DNA of 64,000 nucleotides from Muribaculaceae bacterium (GTDB taxonomy: Bacteria > Bacteroidota > Bacteroidia > Bacteroidales > Muribaculaceae): assembly GCA_017548365.1 (NCBI GenBank), contig JAFZAC010000044.1, positions 19,675-83,674 of the forward strand, written 5' to 3'. Below, piece after piece: positions 1 through 9,084 of this stretch. Numbering within the stretch: position 1 is the stretch's first letter; every line of letters begins with the position of its first letter. A program made the position numbers and the translations under genes. The notes below the pieces were generated by a model that worked only from the letters and a program-made list of their open reading frames with translations, was not told the origin of the DNA and ran no database searches.

Positions 1-150
1 AGCAACGACGAGATGGTGACAAACATTGGCAAATTCATTTCTCTTACATGTACCAGCCAATCTCCGAATTCAACTGTCTCGTTTGAAAGCAGGTGGGAGA
101 TGGGAACCAACATGCAACAAGTGAACTTGAATATGTCGAAATATTTATAA
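1..150 (+). CDS. C-terminal end of an unknown protein (partial)
   Basis: Frame 1 is open from the first base of the window to a TAA at 148-150, giving the last 49 residues of a protein that begins outside the window. The residues are polar (Asn, Ser, Thr, Met rich) and show no motif I recognise. It is convergent with the acyltransferase gene that follows on the other strand. Only the absence of stops and the sensible gene layout support it, so it could be a chance open frame. Confidence 0.4.
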   Translation, partial: SNDEMVTNIGKFISLTCTSQSPNSTVSFESRWEMGTNMQQVNLNMSKYL

Positions 151-261
151 TAGCGTTTCATTGAGTGGTTATTAATGCAACTCTCGGCTGCTATTGCTTT
201 TATATCCGTTGTGGTTTTGCGACCTATACTGTTGATATTTCAGCTTGCTAAAAATTTCTCA

Positions 262-1416
262 TTAAAAGCCATGAGTTATTTGTGCACCCTCATTTATTGT
301 CGGTTTGTCGTCATCAGTCTTTTCTTTTTTATTGCTGAAAACGGGCTTGAGAATTAAACTAAGTCCAAAAGTTACTGAAAGATAAACAACAAGCATACCA
401 TAGTAGTTACCGGTTGCATTAATGCGTTCGATCATTATCTCCCTTACTGTGGGATGAACCACAAACAATATAGCCGACATAGTACCGCACCAGCCTAACA
501 CAGAGCCAAGAATGTTTGTCCTGTTAATCAGTTTAACTAGCGTCACTGCTGTGATTATAATAAAAATGGGCATTATGAGCCAGCTGTAGAAATTAAACTT
601 TGAGGCTGTCAAAAAAACAAAACCCAGCACAAACCATAACACACAAGCACTCGCATTGTTAATAGAGAAAGATGTAGCATTTAAATGACGTGCGGCAAGT
701 ACTCCCATACAGAAAGGAAGGATTGCCAGGAAACAGTTTATTCTCAGGTAGTTCAGGGCAAGGCTCTCGGGCGGGAGTAGTGCCATGACTACAAGAGAGA
801 ATATCGTCAACACAATTGCCACCCAGTCTTTCCTCTTGTATATGAGTAATCGGTAAATCACATACATTTCCATTATCATCCCAAAGAACCAGTAAGGACC
901 TGGATTAAAGTTCCAGGATGGTTTCAGATTCCCTATAAGCAGTAATTTGAGAATGAAAGATTTGTTCAGCACATCGTTGGGGTAAAGCAAGAATAAAGCA
1001 GTAATGAAGATTGCCAATCCTTTGAGTTGCATAACAAACAATTTCTTGTAGTGATTGACTAAGTATACTCTGTGTGAAGTGTTGCGACCACTTCCTTGCT
1101 CATATTTCAATGTGAGGCAATATCCGCTCAAGAAGATGAACAGCATCACACCATAAGGACAATAAAATGACAGCAAATTAAAAGGCAGCAATGCATCGGG
1201 GTGCCTGAGGTTATTTAAAAAACCTTCCACTGAGCTCCACCGGTAAATGTGCTCATTATCAATAAACACCCCTTTGAACAAGTGTGTAATGTTATCAATA
1301 ACAATTAAAACTATGGCTAAACCACGCATGATATTACACTCAGTACGATTCAAGAATGTGTTATTGCCTATTGTTGTCGTCATTGAAGCGTGAATTTTAT
1401 TTCTATCATTAGGCAT
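262..1416 (-). CDS. Acyltransferase-3 family membrane protein
   Basis: A polytopic membrane protein of about 384 residues with roughly ten hydrophobic segments. Near the N-terminus it has the family signature of an Arg-Gly followed by a hydrophobic helix ending in a His (RGLAIVLIVIDNITH), which carries the proposed catalytic histidine of acyltransferase-3 enzymes. This family transfers acyl groups (often acetyl) across the membrane to cell-surface polysaccharides or peptidoglycan; the substrate cannot be read here. The longest frame begins with TTG at 1422; I chose the ATG at 1416. It lies apart from the secreted-protein genes downstream of it on the map, and may modify exported glycans, but that is inference. 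Confidence 0.75.
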   Translation of the reverse strand: MPNDRNKIHASMTTTIGNNTFLNRTECNIMRGLAIVLIVIDNITHLFKGVFIDNEHIYRWSSVEGFLNNLRHPDALLPFNLLSFYCPYGVMLFIFLSGYCLTLKYEQGSGRNTSHRVYLVNHYKKLFVMQLKGLAIFITALFLLYPNDVLNKSFILKLLLIGNLKPSWNFNPGPYWFFGMIMEMYVIYRLLIYKRKDWVAIVLTIFSLVVMALLPPESLALNYLRINCFLAILPFCMGVLAARHLNATSFSINNASACVLWFVLGFVFLTASKFNFYSWLIMPIFIIITAVTLVKLINRTNILGSVLGWCGTMSAILFVVHPTVREIMIERINATGNYYGMLVVYLSVTFGLSLILKPVFSNKKEKTDDDKPTINEGAQITHGF

Positions 1417-1492
1417 AAGCAATGCTTTTTCTTTAATAGCGCAATTGCATGTTATTACTAAATCAAATTATTGTTTTTGCATATGGGGATTG

Positions 1493-2365
1493 TCACAGCA
1501 TTTTTTCGCACTTTTTGGTGCCATCACTGTAAGTAGTAACCTTGACATTCACGCCCTTGAATGGCTCAGCACTTTCCACTCCAGCGAGGTTGTAGTAGCG
1601 CACGCTCTTCACCTGCCTGTCACCTGCAACGGTGGTGATAGCAGTGTGAACTTTCAACTCTTGGGCTTCGTCGTATAGGCAACCTTGATAGACAAGTTCG
1701 CCATTCTCATAAACGGCGGAGAGACCAGCCATTCGCCATCCCATTGCATCATCGTAAGTTGGTCCTGTGGGGAATTCTCGGAACGGTACAAGCAAATCGC
1801 CATACATGCAATCAACGCCAATGCCTTCTATTATTTTGAACTCCTTTAAATCTTTATCATGTTCTGCATCATAGTTGACATGATAACCATTACGTGTGGT
1901 ATTACCCACCTGAACAGTAAAGGTTTCAGAACCTGCTACATTATGCAACTGATAAGAGAAATAAATGGCTTCGTCAGGTAAGAAATAAAGATCATTATTG
2001 TTAAAGTCATATAATTTATCAAACTCAGATGTATAGACATTTAAATAGTAGGGCAGAGACTCATCAACAGTTAGAGTCACCACTTTGTTCTCTTCTTTCA
2101 CATAAGCCACCAAATATGGCTCTTGTGGTGTGACGAACTGACTATAGTCTGTGCGGTAAAGCATATGACCTTTTTCGTTCTCTCCATTAAATTCTAGTGT
2201 GTACAATTTAGTTTCCTCGGAAGTTGGATCTAGCCCTATTCGACTATTGTACTCAACATATTCCCAAACAACCCCCTCACGGATGAGAGGAACGTATTCG
2301 TTTGCGATTGCGCTGACGCTGGTTATCATTAGCAGTCCCAGCAATAAAAATGTAATCTTTTTCAT
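1493..2365 (-). CDS. Secreted protein, paralogue of the gene at 29503
   Basis: A 290-residue protein with an N-terminal signal peptide (MKKITFLLLGLLMITSVSA). I recognise no enzymatic domain. The mature part starts with a segment on a charged and aromatic EYVPLIREGVVWEYV motif and ends in a C-terminal block (SVRYYNLAGVES then a Gly-rich turn and DGT) that resembles the C-terminal beta modules of many Prevotella-type exported proteins. It is clearly homologous over its whole length to the 292-residue protein at 29503-30381, including the signal peptide and both end blocks. In both places a TPR/HTH regulator lies on the far side in divergent orientation, suggesting that regulator and secreted protein work as a pair. 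Confidence 0.75.
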   Translation of the reverse strand: MKKITFLLLGLLMITSVSAIANEYVPLIREGVVWEYVEYNSRIGLDPTSEETKLYTLEFNGENEKGHMLYRTDYSQFVTPQEPYLVAYVKEENKVVTLTVDESLPYYLNVYTSEFDKLYDFNNNDLYFLPDEAIYFSYQLHNVAGSETFTVQVGNTTRNGYHVNYDAEHDKDLKEFKIIEGIGVDCMYGDLLVPFREFPTGPTYDDAMGWRMAGLSAVYENGELVYQGCLYDEAQELKVHTAITTVAGDRQVKSVRYYNLAGVESAEPFKGVNVKVTTYSDGTKKCEKML

Positions 2366-2447
2366 AAATTCTTATGTTTTTACGCTTGCTAATTCATTGA
2401 TTTTTTATACGGCATAATTAGCAAACTGTGGTTAATAATCTAACTAT

Positions 2448-4958
2448 TTAGTTAACAAATTGTGAAAATTCCACCATTGAGCCTTTTTCAGCTGTGAATT
2501 TACCTACTAATTCAACATTTCCAGATTCAATCTTCACTTTGGCTCCGCTCTGGAACACGCAGCCGTCAATAGTCACTTTGCCAGGTGTCTTTAGGGCAAA
2601 TGTCGCCCCATTCTCAACAATAAACCCTTCTCCCAAAAAAACATCATCAGTTGCCTCTATTTCATATTCTGCCCCATTCTTAATCGTCACATTGCCATGA
2701 GTATTATTTGGCAGAATTGATTTACCAGCGCTAAAAGAACTTGCATAGACATATTGAGAATTGCTAATTTCACAATTCTGAAGCATCATTGGCGCTATAT
2801 ACGGTATGTGATCATGATTAAATACCATAAGGGTACTTGAAGGATGTGCAGATATGAACATAGAATTATTATTGCCTACTATTAATCCTTGGTGACCATA
2901 ATTATCACAATATGCAATAGTATCAGTGTTTGAAGTGCCACTAATCCTAAATCCATTATCTAAACGAGAAACAAATATCCCGCTATATTGCAATGGCTCA
3001 CTAGTCCAAATCTCAAATTCAGGATCTCCTAAAAGATTATGGGTCAGCTTGACATGATTTGAAACAGAAGATGAACATGTTTTAGACAAAGCCTCTATTA
3101 TACCAATCTTATAATTTGATGTATTTATTATCTTTTTTAAAAAATAATTCTCTAAATTAGTTGAATAATATGTATATCCTTCTCTAGTGTTTCCCAGAAA
3201 AGCTACTCCACCATAATCTTTTCCAAGAACAAAAGAGTCTCCGAAATTATATTTATCTTCATAAAGTGTGAAGCTATAAGTAATTTCATCATCATAAGGC
3301 ATTGTAGTACATGCAATACTATAGGCAATTGCTGGTTGATATATGTTTGTCAAGCAATCAAATCCATTACCATTTTCTTCATAGGTGTGTTCGGAAGGAT
3401 TTCTTGGATTACTGTCTAAAGCAGACAACACATGTACTCTGGTATTTGTATCATACACAGCAATAGACTGCGGTGAGCCATGCGCATAAAAGCTCATATA
3501 TCCATATTTAGTGTCATTAAGTTCATTAATGATATCAGCACCTGTCGGATATATTGTACTGTCACTCTGCTCCATTAAATAAACTGTATTAAACAGATTA
3601 TTTGCGGTCAATCTGACTTTGTCAGATTCATTTTTCATGCCTCTGCCATGAGAATTTGAGAATAATGCCCTTAAAAGATAATCTCCATTCTCATGACAGG
3701 GATCCATAGCATATCTATATAGTTTTTCACTATAATTAGAAACGTCATCTCTGTTTTTAGCTGGCAAACGACCGACAAAAATTAAGGGAGAATAAGAGTT
3801 TGCACCTATATTGTCCGAACCAGTGTTAGTCTCGCTATAAACCTGATATTCATTATTATAATATTGAGAATTATATGGTTTCCAAATTTGTCTTAGATCA
3901 CTAAAATACATATCTGTTGGCACATGTTGAAATTTCAGTTTTTCGCTATAAGAATGCACATATCTTATAGGTATATTTTTAGATTTACCGCCAATGAGAA
4001 GATATCTGGTTGGATTCTCATCTGCTCTACTTGCATATTTGAGGTATTGTCTGACAACTCCCGCCGTGTCTGGTATTACAGAAACAAGATTGCCATGATT
4101 GTCATAGCATTTATCACCATCAGGGAACAAACCGCTGTCAATTAAGTCTTCAACACAAATCGTGCCTGCAGACAAACCTTTCTGCCTTTTCATTGCTATT
4201 ATCTTTTTAAAAGATGGCTCAAGATTCTTGTCTGTAAGGATACAATAATTATATGTAGGAAGCGATGTGTTTTGTGATGGAGTGTTGATAGTGATTGGCA
4301 CCTCATTTCCAGCAACATCTATTTTATTAATAACACAACTTTGTACTAATTTCCTATCTTTTTCTCTTAGTTCAAAATTACTGCTTGCATTTATTGGTAT
4401 ATAATTGTTGTCTATATCATAACTTAAAGATATTGAAATTGATGTCGCAAGTTGTACCTTATTCATCACAGGATTATATTTGACCGGTGATAAAACAATG
4501 TTAACCACTTTATTGCTTCCAGACAAGTAATAGGGCTCACTTACACTGCATTGATTGTGAGGATAGAAAGTATTTGACTGATATATTATAGTATCAGGCA
4601 AAGAAAATGCTGTTGTTGTGTCGCTTATAGCATGTGGTATTTGGCAAGGAAACACAAGTTCAGCAATATCTAATTCAGTATAACTGTTAATTTGGCATTG
4701 AGCACTAAAGTTATTTGAATTATAAGGGATAGAAAATGTAAGGTTATCCCAAGGCAGAAGTGGTTTAGACACAGAATCTGAAGAAATCAATCCTTCATAA
4801 TCTAATACCGCATATGCTGTACCATTAATTGTGTCATAAGTGATTGACAACTTATTTGGGTCATAGGTAACTGTATGGGTTATCTGTACTGCTCTTGCCC
4901 CAAATGAAGTCAAAGCGAGCAATCCAAAAAACAGGATTAAATAATTATTATTTTTCAT
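2448..4958 (-). CDS. Gingipain-like C25 family cysteine protease, secreted
   Basis: Residues 1-23 form a signal peptide. Residues about 24-230 look like a C25 propeptide. The catalytic part (about 235-655) carries a His in a FYAHG context (His493) and a Cys in YSIACTTMP (Cys550), the His-Cys dyad of clan CD family C25, and ends with the family-typical NLLGDPEFEIW stretch. A beta-rich tail (about 745-836) has short repeated G-x-F/V-x-V steps like a stacked beta-solenoid. At 836 residues it is of gingipain size, but I see no type IX secretion C-terminal domain on it, unlike the S74 protein next door. It is probably an extracellular or surface protease; substrate specificity cannot be read. Confidence 0.8.
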   Translation of the reverse strand: MKNNNYLILFFGLLALTSFGARAVQITHTVTYDPNKLSITYDTINGTAYAVLDYEGLISSDSVSKPLLPWDNLTFSIPYNSNNFSAQCQINSYTELDIAELVFPCQIPHAISDTTTAFSLPDTIIYQSNTFYPHNQCSVSEPYYLSGSNKVVNIVLSPVKYNPVMNKVQLATSISISLSYDIDNNYIPINASSNFELREKDRKLVQSCVINKIDVAGNEVPITINTPSQNTSLPTYNYCILTDKNLEPSFKKIIAMKRQKGLSAGTICVEDLIDSGLFPDGDKCYDNHGNLVSVIPDTAGVVRQYLKYASRADENPTRYLLIGGKSKNIPIRYVHSYSEKLKFQHVPTDMYFSDLRQIWKPYNSQYYNNEYQVYSETNTGSDNIGANSYSPLIFVGRLPAKNRDDVSNYSEKLYRYAMDPCHENGDYLLRALFSNSHGRGMKNESDKVRLTANNLFNTVYLMEQSDSTIYPTGADIINELNDTKYGYMSFYAHGSPQSIAVYDTNTRVHVLSALDSNPRNPSEHTYEENGNGFDCLTNIYQPAIAYSIACTTMPYDDEITYSFTLYEDKYNFGDSFVLGKDYGGVAFLGNTREGYTYYSTNLENYFLKKIINTSNYKIGIIEALSKTCSSSVSNHVKLTHNLLGDPEFEIWTSEPLQYSGIFVSRLDNGFRISGTSNTDTIAYCDNYGHQGLIVGNNNSMFISAHPSSTLMVFNHDHIPYIAPMMLQNCEISNSQYVYASSFSAGKSILPNNTHGNVTIKNGAEYEIEATDDVFLGEGFIVENGATFALKTPGKVTIDGCVFQSGAKVKIESGNVELVGKFTAEKGSMVEFSQFVN

Positions 4959-4975
4959 ACTATCCGCTCCTTTCC

Positions 4976-6157
4976 TTACTTAGTGAGAATCATGCGTTTG
5001 CTCGCAATCTCGTTGCCGTCGGCAATGAGAGAGTAGATGTACATTCCGGCATTGAGGTCACCACCCTCGATAGTCACGCTCACGTTACCACGGTCGCTGA
5101 CTGGAATACTTCTGAGCATATTTCCCTGCATGTCGAAGATATAGACAACTGCCTGTGCCACATCGCTGCGAAGTGACATTGAGATGGTTGTTGATGTGGA
5201 GAATGGGTTGGGACGATTCTGGTACAGAGCGTTCCTTAAGAAATTGTCCTCAATCTGGGATGCTTGATAGTTATCAACAGATGGCTGCTGAGCATTGATG
5301 ACCGCCTGGCTCAATTCGGAATTATCTGCCTTCAATTCTTCTATCTGCGCATTTTGCTCCTCAATCTGTGCGTTCAACTCACCGATTGCGTTCACCAGTA
5401 ACGGTATCATGCCAATGTAGTCAATATACATATAACCATCCTGGTCGGTATGAACCAACTCTGGGTATATCTCTTTTACTTCCTGGGCAAGAAAGCCGAA
5501 GTGCGGTCCATCATTCTCAAGACTCTTGTGGAAGTTGTTAAAGTACTCAATGTCGCGCAGATCCTTATCTGTGAGTCCGCCAGATGGAATATCGTCGGGG
5601 ACCCCATTGCCACTAAACGCATTCTCGCCAAAGCGAGGAAGAAGCTTGTAACTGACAGGAGAGAGCGAAGTTATTGTCTGCAAACTGCTCTCAAGCGGTG
5701 TGATGTCTGTCTTAAAACGGCTGTCACTTGCCACTGAGATGCCGGTGGCCACAAGGCTGCAATTGAAGTGAAAATCGCTGCCTTTATTTGTGTCATAATA
5801 AAAAATAGTATCACGACATTGGCTTGCAGAAGTATAATAAATGCCTTTTTTGCCTTGTAGCCACAATTGGTCAGTGTCACCATTGCCATTTTTCACTTCA
5901 CCAACTGAAACGTTTGTTGCATATTTGCTGCAATTGTCACCGATGGCGATTTTCGCTCCAGAAAACAAATAACCATTGCCCTTCACGTTTAACACGATGG
6001 ACGTGTCTTTTGACCATTCCTCTATTCCAGCATAGATGTCATGCTCGTAGTTACCGACTTGCACAATGCCGAGGGAGTCGACATACAGTTGTGCGTTAGC
6101 CACAAAAGGCACGAATAATAAGAGTGCGATGCTAAAAATAATGTTTTTTGTGTTCAT
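4976..6157 (-). CDS. Secreted protein with S74 intramolecular chaperone and T9SS tail
   Basis: Signal peptide at residues 1-22, then a unique N-terminal segment to about 140. A peptidase S74 (tail-spike/endosialidase-type intramolecular chaperone) domain follows at about 144-256, starting with SDSRFK, which keeps the Ser and Lys of the self-cleaving SDxRxK motif, and containing the family-typical FLAQEVKEIYPELV. A heptad-rich coiled coil (about 257-290, with repeated EEQNAQIEELK-like steps) fits trimerisation. Residues about 310-393 are a type A T9SS sorting domain (NRPNPFS, then GMYIYSL and a final Lys). It lies 17 bp upstream of the C25 protease on the same strand. S74 domains are best known from phage tail fibres. 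Confidence 0.85.
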   Translation of the reverse strand: MNTKNIIFSIALLLFVPFVANAQLYVDSLGIVQVGNYEHDIYAGIEEWSKDTSIVLNVKGNGYLFSGAKIAIGDNCSKYATNVSVGEVKNGNGDTDQLWLQGKKGIYYTSASQCRDTIFYYDTNKGSDFHFNCSLVATGISVASDSRFKTDITPLESSLQTITSLSPVSYKLLPRFGENAFSGNGVPDDIPSGGLTDKDLRDIEYFNNFHKSLENDGPHFGFLAQEVKEIYPELVHTDQDGYMYIDYIGMIPLLVNAIGELNAQIEEQNAQIEELKADNSELSQAVINAQQPSVDNYQASQIEDNFLRNALYQNRPNPFSTSTTISMSLRSDVAQAVVYIFDMQGNMLRSIPVSDRGNVSVTIEGGDLNAGMYIYSLIADGNEIASKRMILTK

Positions 6158-6380
6158 AATTATCCTGAATTTAATAAATTAATATACTGTTTACTAATTA
6201 TTTAGTGCCACTAGATTCATACATGTCTAAAAGGCATTTTTACTACATTATTAATAATAGAAATCTTTTTATAATAGTATCTAAGTTTGTTTTCTAAGGA
6301 ATTGCCCACCTTATTAAATATAAAAGAGGGCAATCCCTTCGAAAAAACTAGTTAAAAAAGGAAAGTAGTTAAATGACGGC

Positions 6381-6743
6381 TTATTCAGCCTCAGTCTCTA
6401 AAACTCCAATGTAACCATCATCAACTGATGTAATGGTTATTACATAGTAGTTTTCAGGAAGCAAATTCACATCATAAGAATATGAATTACCGTTTGTCAC
6501 AACTGGTACAGAATGTAGCACCTGCCCATCAACATCTCTCACAATTAGTGTGTATGAACCTAAAGCTTCAAATTCAACCGAGATTGTGTTCTCGTTTGGA
6601 TCATAAGTCACCTCTGGGACAATCTCATTGTGTAGATTTCCATTTGCTTTTTGACTCGACATCTCAACATTTACTGTGTTGTTGTCAGCAAATAAAGAGA
6701 ATGTAGTAAAGAAAATTAAAATAATTAACCAAAAATGTCTCAT
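6381..6743 (-). CDS. Small secreted DUF3244-like protein
   Basis: A 120-residue protein with a signal peptide (about residues 1-19) and a single beta-sandwich-like mature domain. The order of features, an N-terminal VEVTYDPNENTISVEFE-like strand pair, a Ser/Val-rich turn and a C-terminal LPENYYVITI block, matches the DUF3244 family of small Bacteroidales exported proteins, whose function is unknown. A TAAATTTG box at 6778-6785 (minus strand) is a suitable promoter -7 element. It heads the minus-strand run with the S74 and C25 genes, though 220 bp separate it from the S74 gene. Confidence 0.6.
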   Translation of the reverse strand: MRHFWLIILIFFTTFSLFADNNTVNVEMSSQKANGNLHNEIVPEVTYDPNENTISVEFEALGSYTLIVRDVDGQVLHSVPVVTNGNSYSYDVNLLPENYYVITITSVDDGYIGVLETEAE

Positions 6744-6777
6744 AATGATTTGTGTTTATAAATGAATAATTGCACCG

Positions 6778-6785
6778 CAAATTTA
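6778..6785 (-). promoter_or_regulatory. Promoter -7 box for the DUF3244 gene
   Basis: On the minus strand this reads TAAATTTG, matching the Bacteroidetes -7 consensus TAnnTTTG, 35 bp before the start codon. I see no convincing -33 TTTG at the right distance. Confidence 0.45.
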
Positions 6786-7077
6786 AATCAAAAAAGTGTT
6801 AAAAATCCATCTTTTTTTGATTTTCAGCCTAAACCTAAAAAGTGTTAATCAACTGAATGTCTATTGGTTATAAATTCAATTTTTAAACCACTCATAAACC
6901 ACTTTCAGAATTGTTAATTATACCCCCCCCATTTTAATTTATATTAACAATTGGAGGCAAAAAATACAACTTTGACTGACATGAGACCGCATTTTGGCTA
7001 ACTTGAAATATTTCATGAACATCTACAAATCTTTCAAAAAAAATGTCATATCATATAAAAAAGTTATTTTAATAGCT

Positions 7078-7085
7078 TATCTTTG
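7078..7085 (+). promoter_or_regulatory. Promoter -7 box for the first TPR regulator
   Basis: TATCTTTG, a match to TAnnTTTG, 36 bp upstream of the ATG at 7121 and followed by GCAG as is common at Bacteroidetes start sites. Confidence 0.5.
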
Positions 7086-7120
7086 CAGAATAATCAAGTA
7101 ATCTCTAATATTATAGAACT

Positions 7121-9001
7121 ATGGAAATTATGGGAATCAAGAAAAGTGTGTTAAAATTTACCATTTTTTCTTGTATAATTGCGTGTTTTTTTATTGGATG
7201 TAAAAAAGGAGAAGAAAACAAAGAACTAGTTCATATAGATTCTCTTATTTTACAAAAGCAATATGAGACTGCACTTAAAAAGATAAGCGCAATAGACGCA
7301 AGCAACTTTACAGACAGTGATAAGGCCTATTATTCATTGCTGAAAACACAAGCTGATTATAAGAATTACATTGTTGCAACAACTGACAGTGCAATTAATT
7401 ATGCCGTAGACTATTACAGTAATTCAACGGACAAAGAAAAATATATTCGCTCACTCATTTATCAGGGTTGTGTCAATGAAGAACTTGGAAATCTTGAAAA
7501 AGCTGTTAATTGTTATCATAAAGCTGATGATGTTGCCGATAAAGATGATTTACAGAATAAAGCTTTTGCTAAAATGAGGCTTGGATTGTTATATCAAAAT
7601 CAAATTTTTGAAGCAAAATCATTAGCCGTTGAAAAACTAAAAGAAGCCCAACAATTATATCACCTCATAGGAGACAAACATTATGAATTAGGGTGTTTGG
7701 GAGAACTTGGTGGTCTATATAGTAACAACCCAGAAAAAGAAGATAGTGCTCTTTATTATATAGAAACCGCAATCAAATTAGCGAAATCAGAGAATGAGGA
7801 ATATTTGTTATTTGCGAATTTATATAGCAAAGCACTATATTATTTAAACATAAAACATGATTACAGTAAATCAAAGCAAGCCGCAAAAGATGCGGTTTCA
7901 CTAAAAGAAGTTATAGACCATCCAAGAGCGCATTACTGTTTAGCCAAATCATATCTTAAACTTAACGACCTAGATTCTGCTAAGATCATATTAAGGTATG
8001 CACCACCTATGTCAAATGATGTGGACAGTATTTCGTATCTGTCTTTAATGTCGGAAATATTTAAAGAAGAGGGTAATTTAAAAGAATCTTTTCATTACTA
8101 TGATATGGCACATTTAATCGCAGATTCAATTATGAACAATAGCCTTAATCATAGATTACGAGAAGTCGAAAAGAAATATGACACTCAAAAAGTTGAACTT
8201 AAGAATGAGAGATTAAGTTCAGAGCTGAAAACTTCACTATTAACAGCAGCAGTTATAGCAATTATTTCACTCGTGTTACTTCTGTTTGCTATTAGATTCC
8301 GTCAGAAACTAAAAATGAAAGAGATGGAAAATGAATTAATTAATGCAGACCTTGCCTCGTCGCTTGAGGATTTAAATAAAATGCAGAAAACTTTAAATCA
8401 ATATGATAAAAAGCTGAGTGAGATAAAACAAGAGTATAAAAATACAATCATTGCATCCGAATCACAAGTCTCAAAATTGAAGAGCGAGATTGAGGATGCA
8501 AACAGGTCCATAGTCTTAAATGAACAAGAGCGAGAGACTCTGAATAGGCAAATACTTGAATTGGAAGAGAAAGAGAAACGGTCTAGTGAGATGAAGTCGG
8601 TGATTAGAGAGCAAATTAATGTTGTTCGTGAATTACTCAATTCTTCTTATGAGCGTAATCCTGAGACATTCACTAAAATATTCAACTCATCAATGACTTT
8701 GCCGAATCGTTTTTCTAAGAGCAACTATTATTGGTCAAATCTATATCTTATAACAAATGATTTCTTTGATGACATCCTCGTAAAAGCTCAAGACATGGCT
8801 GGAGGAAAACTGAATGATGACGAATTGTTCATCTTAGCCCTATGTTGCTGGGGTTTTCCGAGGCAAGGGATTATGATTTGCATGAAATATAAAAACCTTG
8901 CTTCAGTAACTAACAAAAAAGTAAAAGTCGCGAGAAAACTTAAGGTAAAAAATATGGAAGAGTTCTTAACTCTCTATCGTGACAATAAAGAAATCGAATA
9001 A
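7121..9001 (+). CDS. TPR membrane regulator with cytoplasmic coiled coil and HTH-like end
   Basis: A 626-residue protein. The N-terminus is a lipoprotein-like signal (lipobox FFIGC, Cys27). Residues about 30-355 are helical TPR-type repeats (for example the pairs with YQGCVNEELGNLEKAVNCYHKA). A single membrane helix (about 367-390) is followed by a long charged coiled coil (about 400-500). The last 60 residues (DDELFILALCCWGFPRQGIM through NKKVKVARKLKVKNMEEF) resemble the LuxR-like HTH that ends many Bacteroidetes TPR regulators. This suggests a one-protein sensor: periplasmic TPRs, cytoplasmic DNA-binding end. The 566-residue protein at 30818 is a paralogue with a shorter coiled coil. The divergent secreted genes are its likely targets (inference). 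Confidence 0.7.
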   Translation: MEIMGIKKSVLKFTIFSCIIACFFIGCKKGEENKELVHIDSLILQKQYETALKKISAIDASNFTDSDKAYYSLLKTQADYKNYIVATTDSAINYAVDYYSNSTDKEKYIRSLIYQGCVNEELGNLEKAVNCYHKADDVADKDDLQNKAFAKMRLGLLYQNQIFEAKSLAVEKLKEAQQLYHLIGDKHYELGCLGELGGLYSNNPEKEDSALYYIETAIKLAKSENEEYLLFANLYSKALYYLNIKHDYSKSKQAAKDAVSLKEVIDHPRAHYCLAKSYLKLNDLDSAKIILRYAPPMSNDVDSISYLSLMSEIFKEEGNLKESFHYYDMAHLIADSIMNNSLNHRLREVEKKYDTQKVELKNERLSSELKTSLLTAAVIAIISLVLLLFAIRFRQKLKMKEMENELINADLASSLEDLNKMQKTLNQYDKKLSEIKQEYKNTIIASESQVSKLKSEIEDANRSIVLNEQERETLNRQILELEEKEKRSSEMKSVIREQINVVRELLNSSYERNPETFTKIFNSSMTLPNRFSKSNYYWSNLYLITNDFFDDILVKAQDMAGGKLNDDELFILALCCWGFPRQGIMICMKYKNLASVTNKKVKVARKLKVKNMEEFLTLYRDNKEIE

Positions 9002-9023
9002 GAACAGTACACATTTATTATAT

Positions 9024-9060
9024 ATGTCGTGTCAATATTGCTTTTGGCACGACATTTTTA
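9024..9060 (+). terminator. Terminator after the first TPR regulator
   Basis: Stem ATGTCGTG at 9024-9031 pairs with CACGACAT at 9048-9055, followed by a T5 run. Confidence 0.75.
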
Positions 9061-9084
9061 CAAAAATTTAGTAATCAATAACAA

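Larger units (their letters stand above)
6744..7120. other. Divergent intergenic region with C8 tract
   Basis: This 377-bp AT-rich gap separates the DUF3244 gene from the TPR regulator. It holds the two predicted promoters and a run of eight C at 6923-6930 set in TATA-C8-ATTTTAATTT. The same C8 tract in a similar context lies in the gap before the second TPR regulator (30454-30461). No ORF or RNA gene is visible. Confidence 0.6.
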
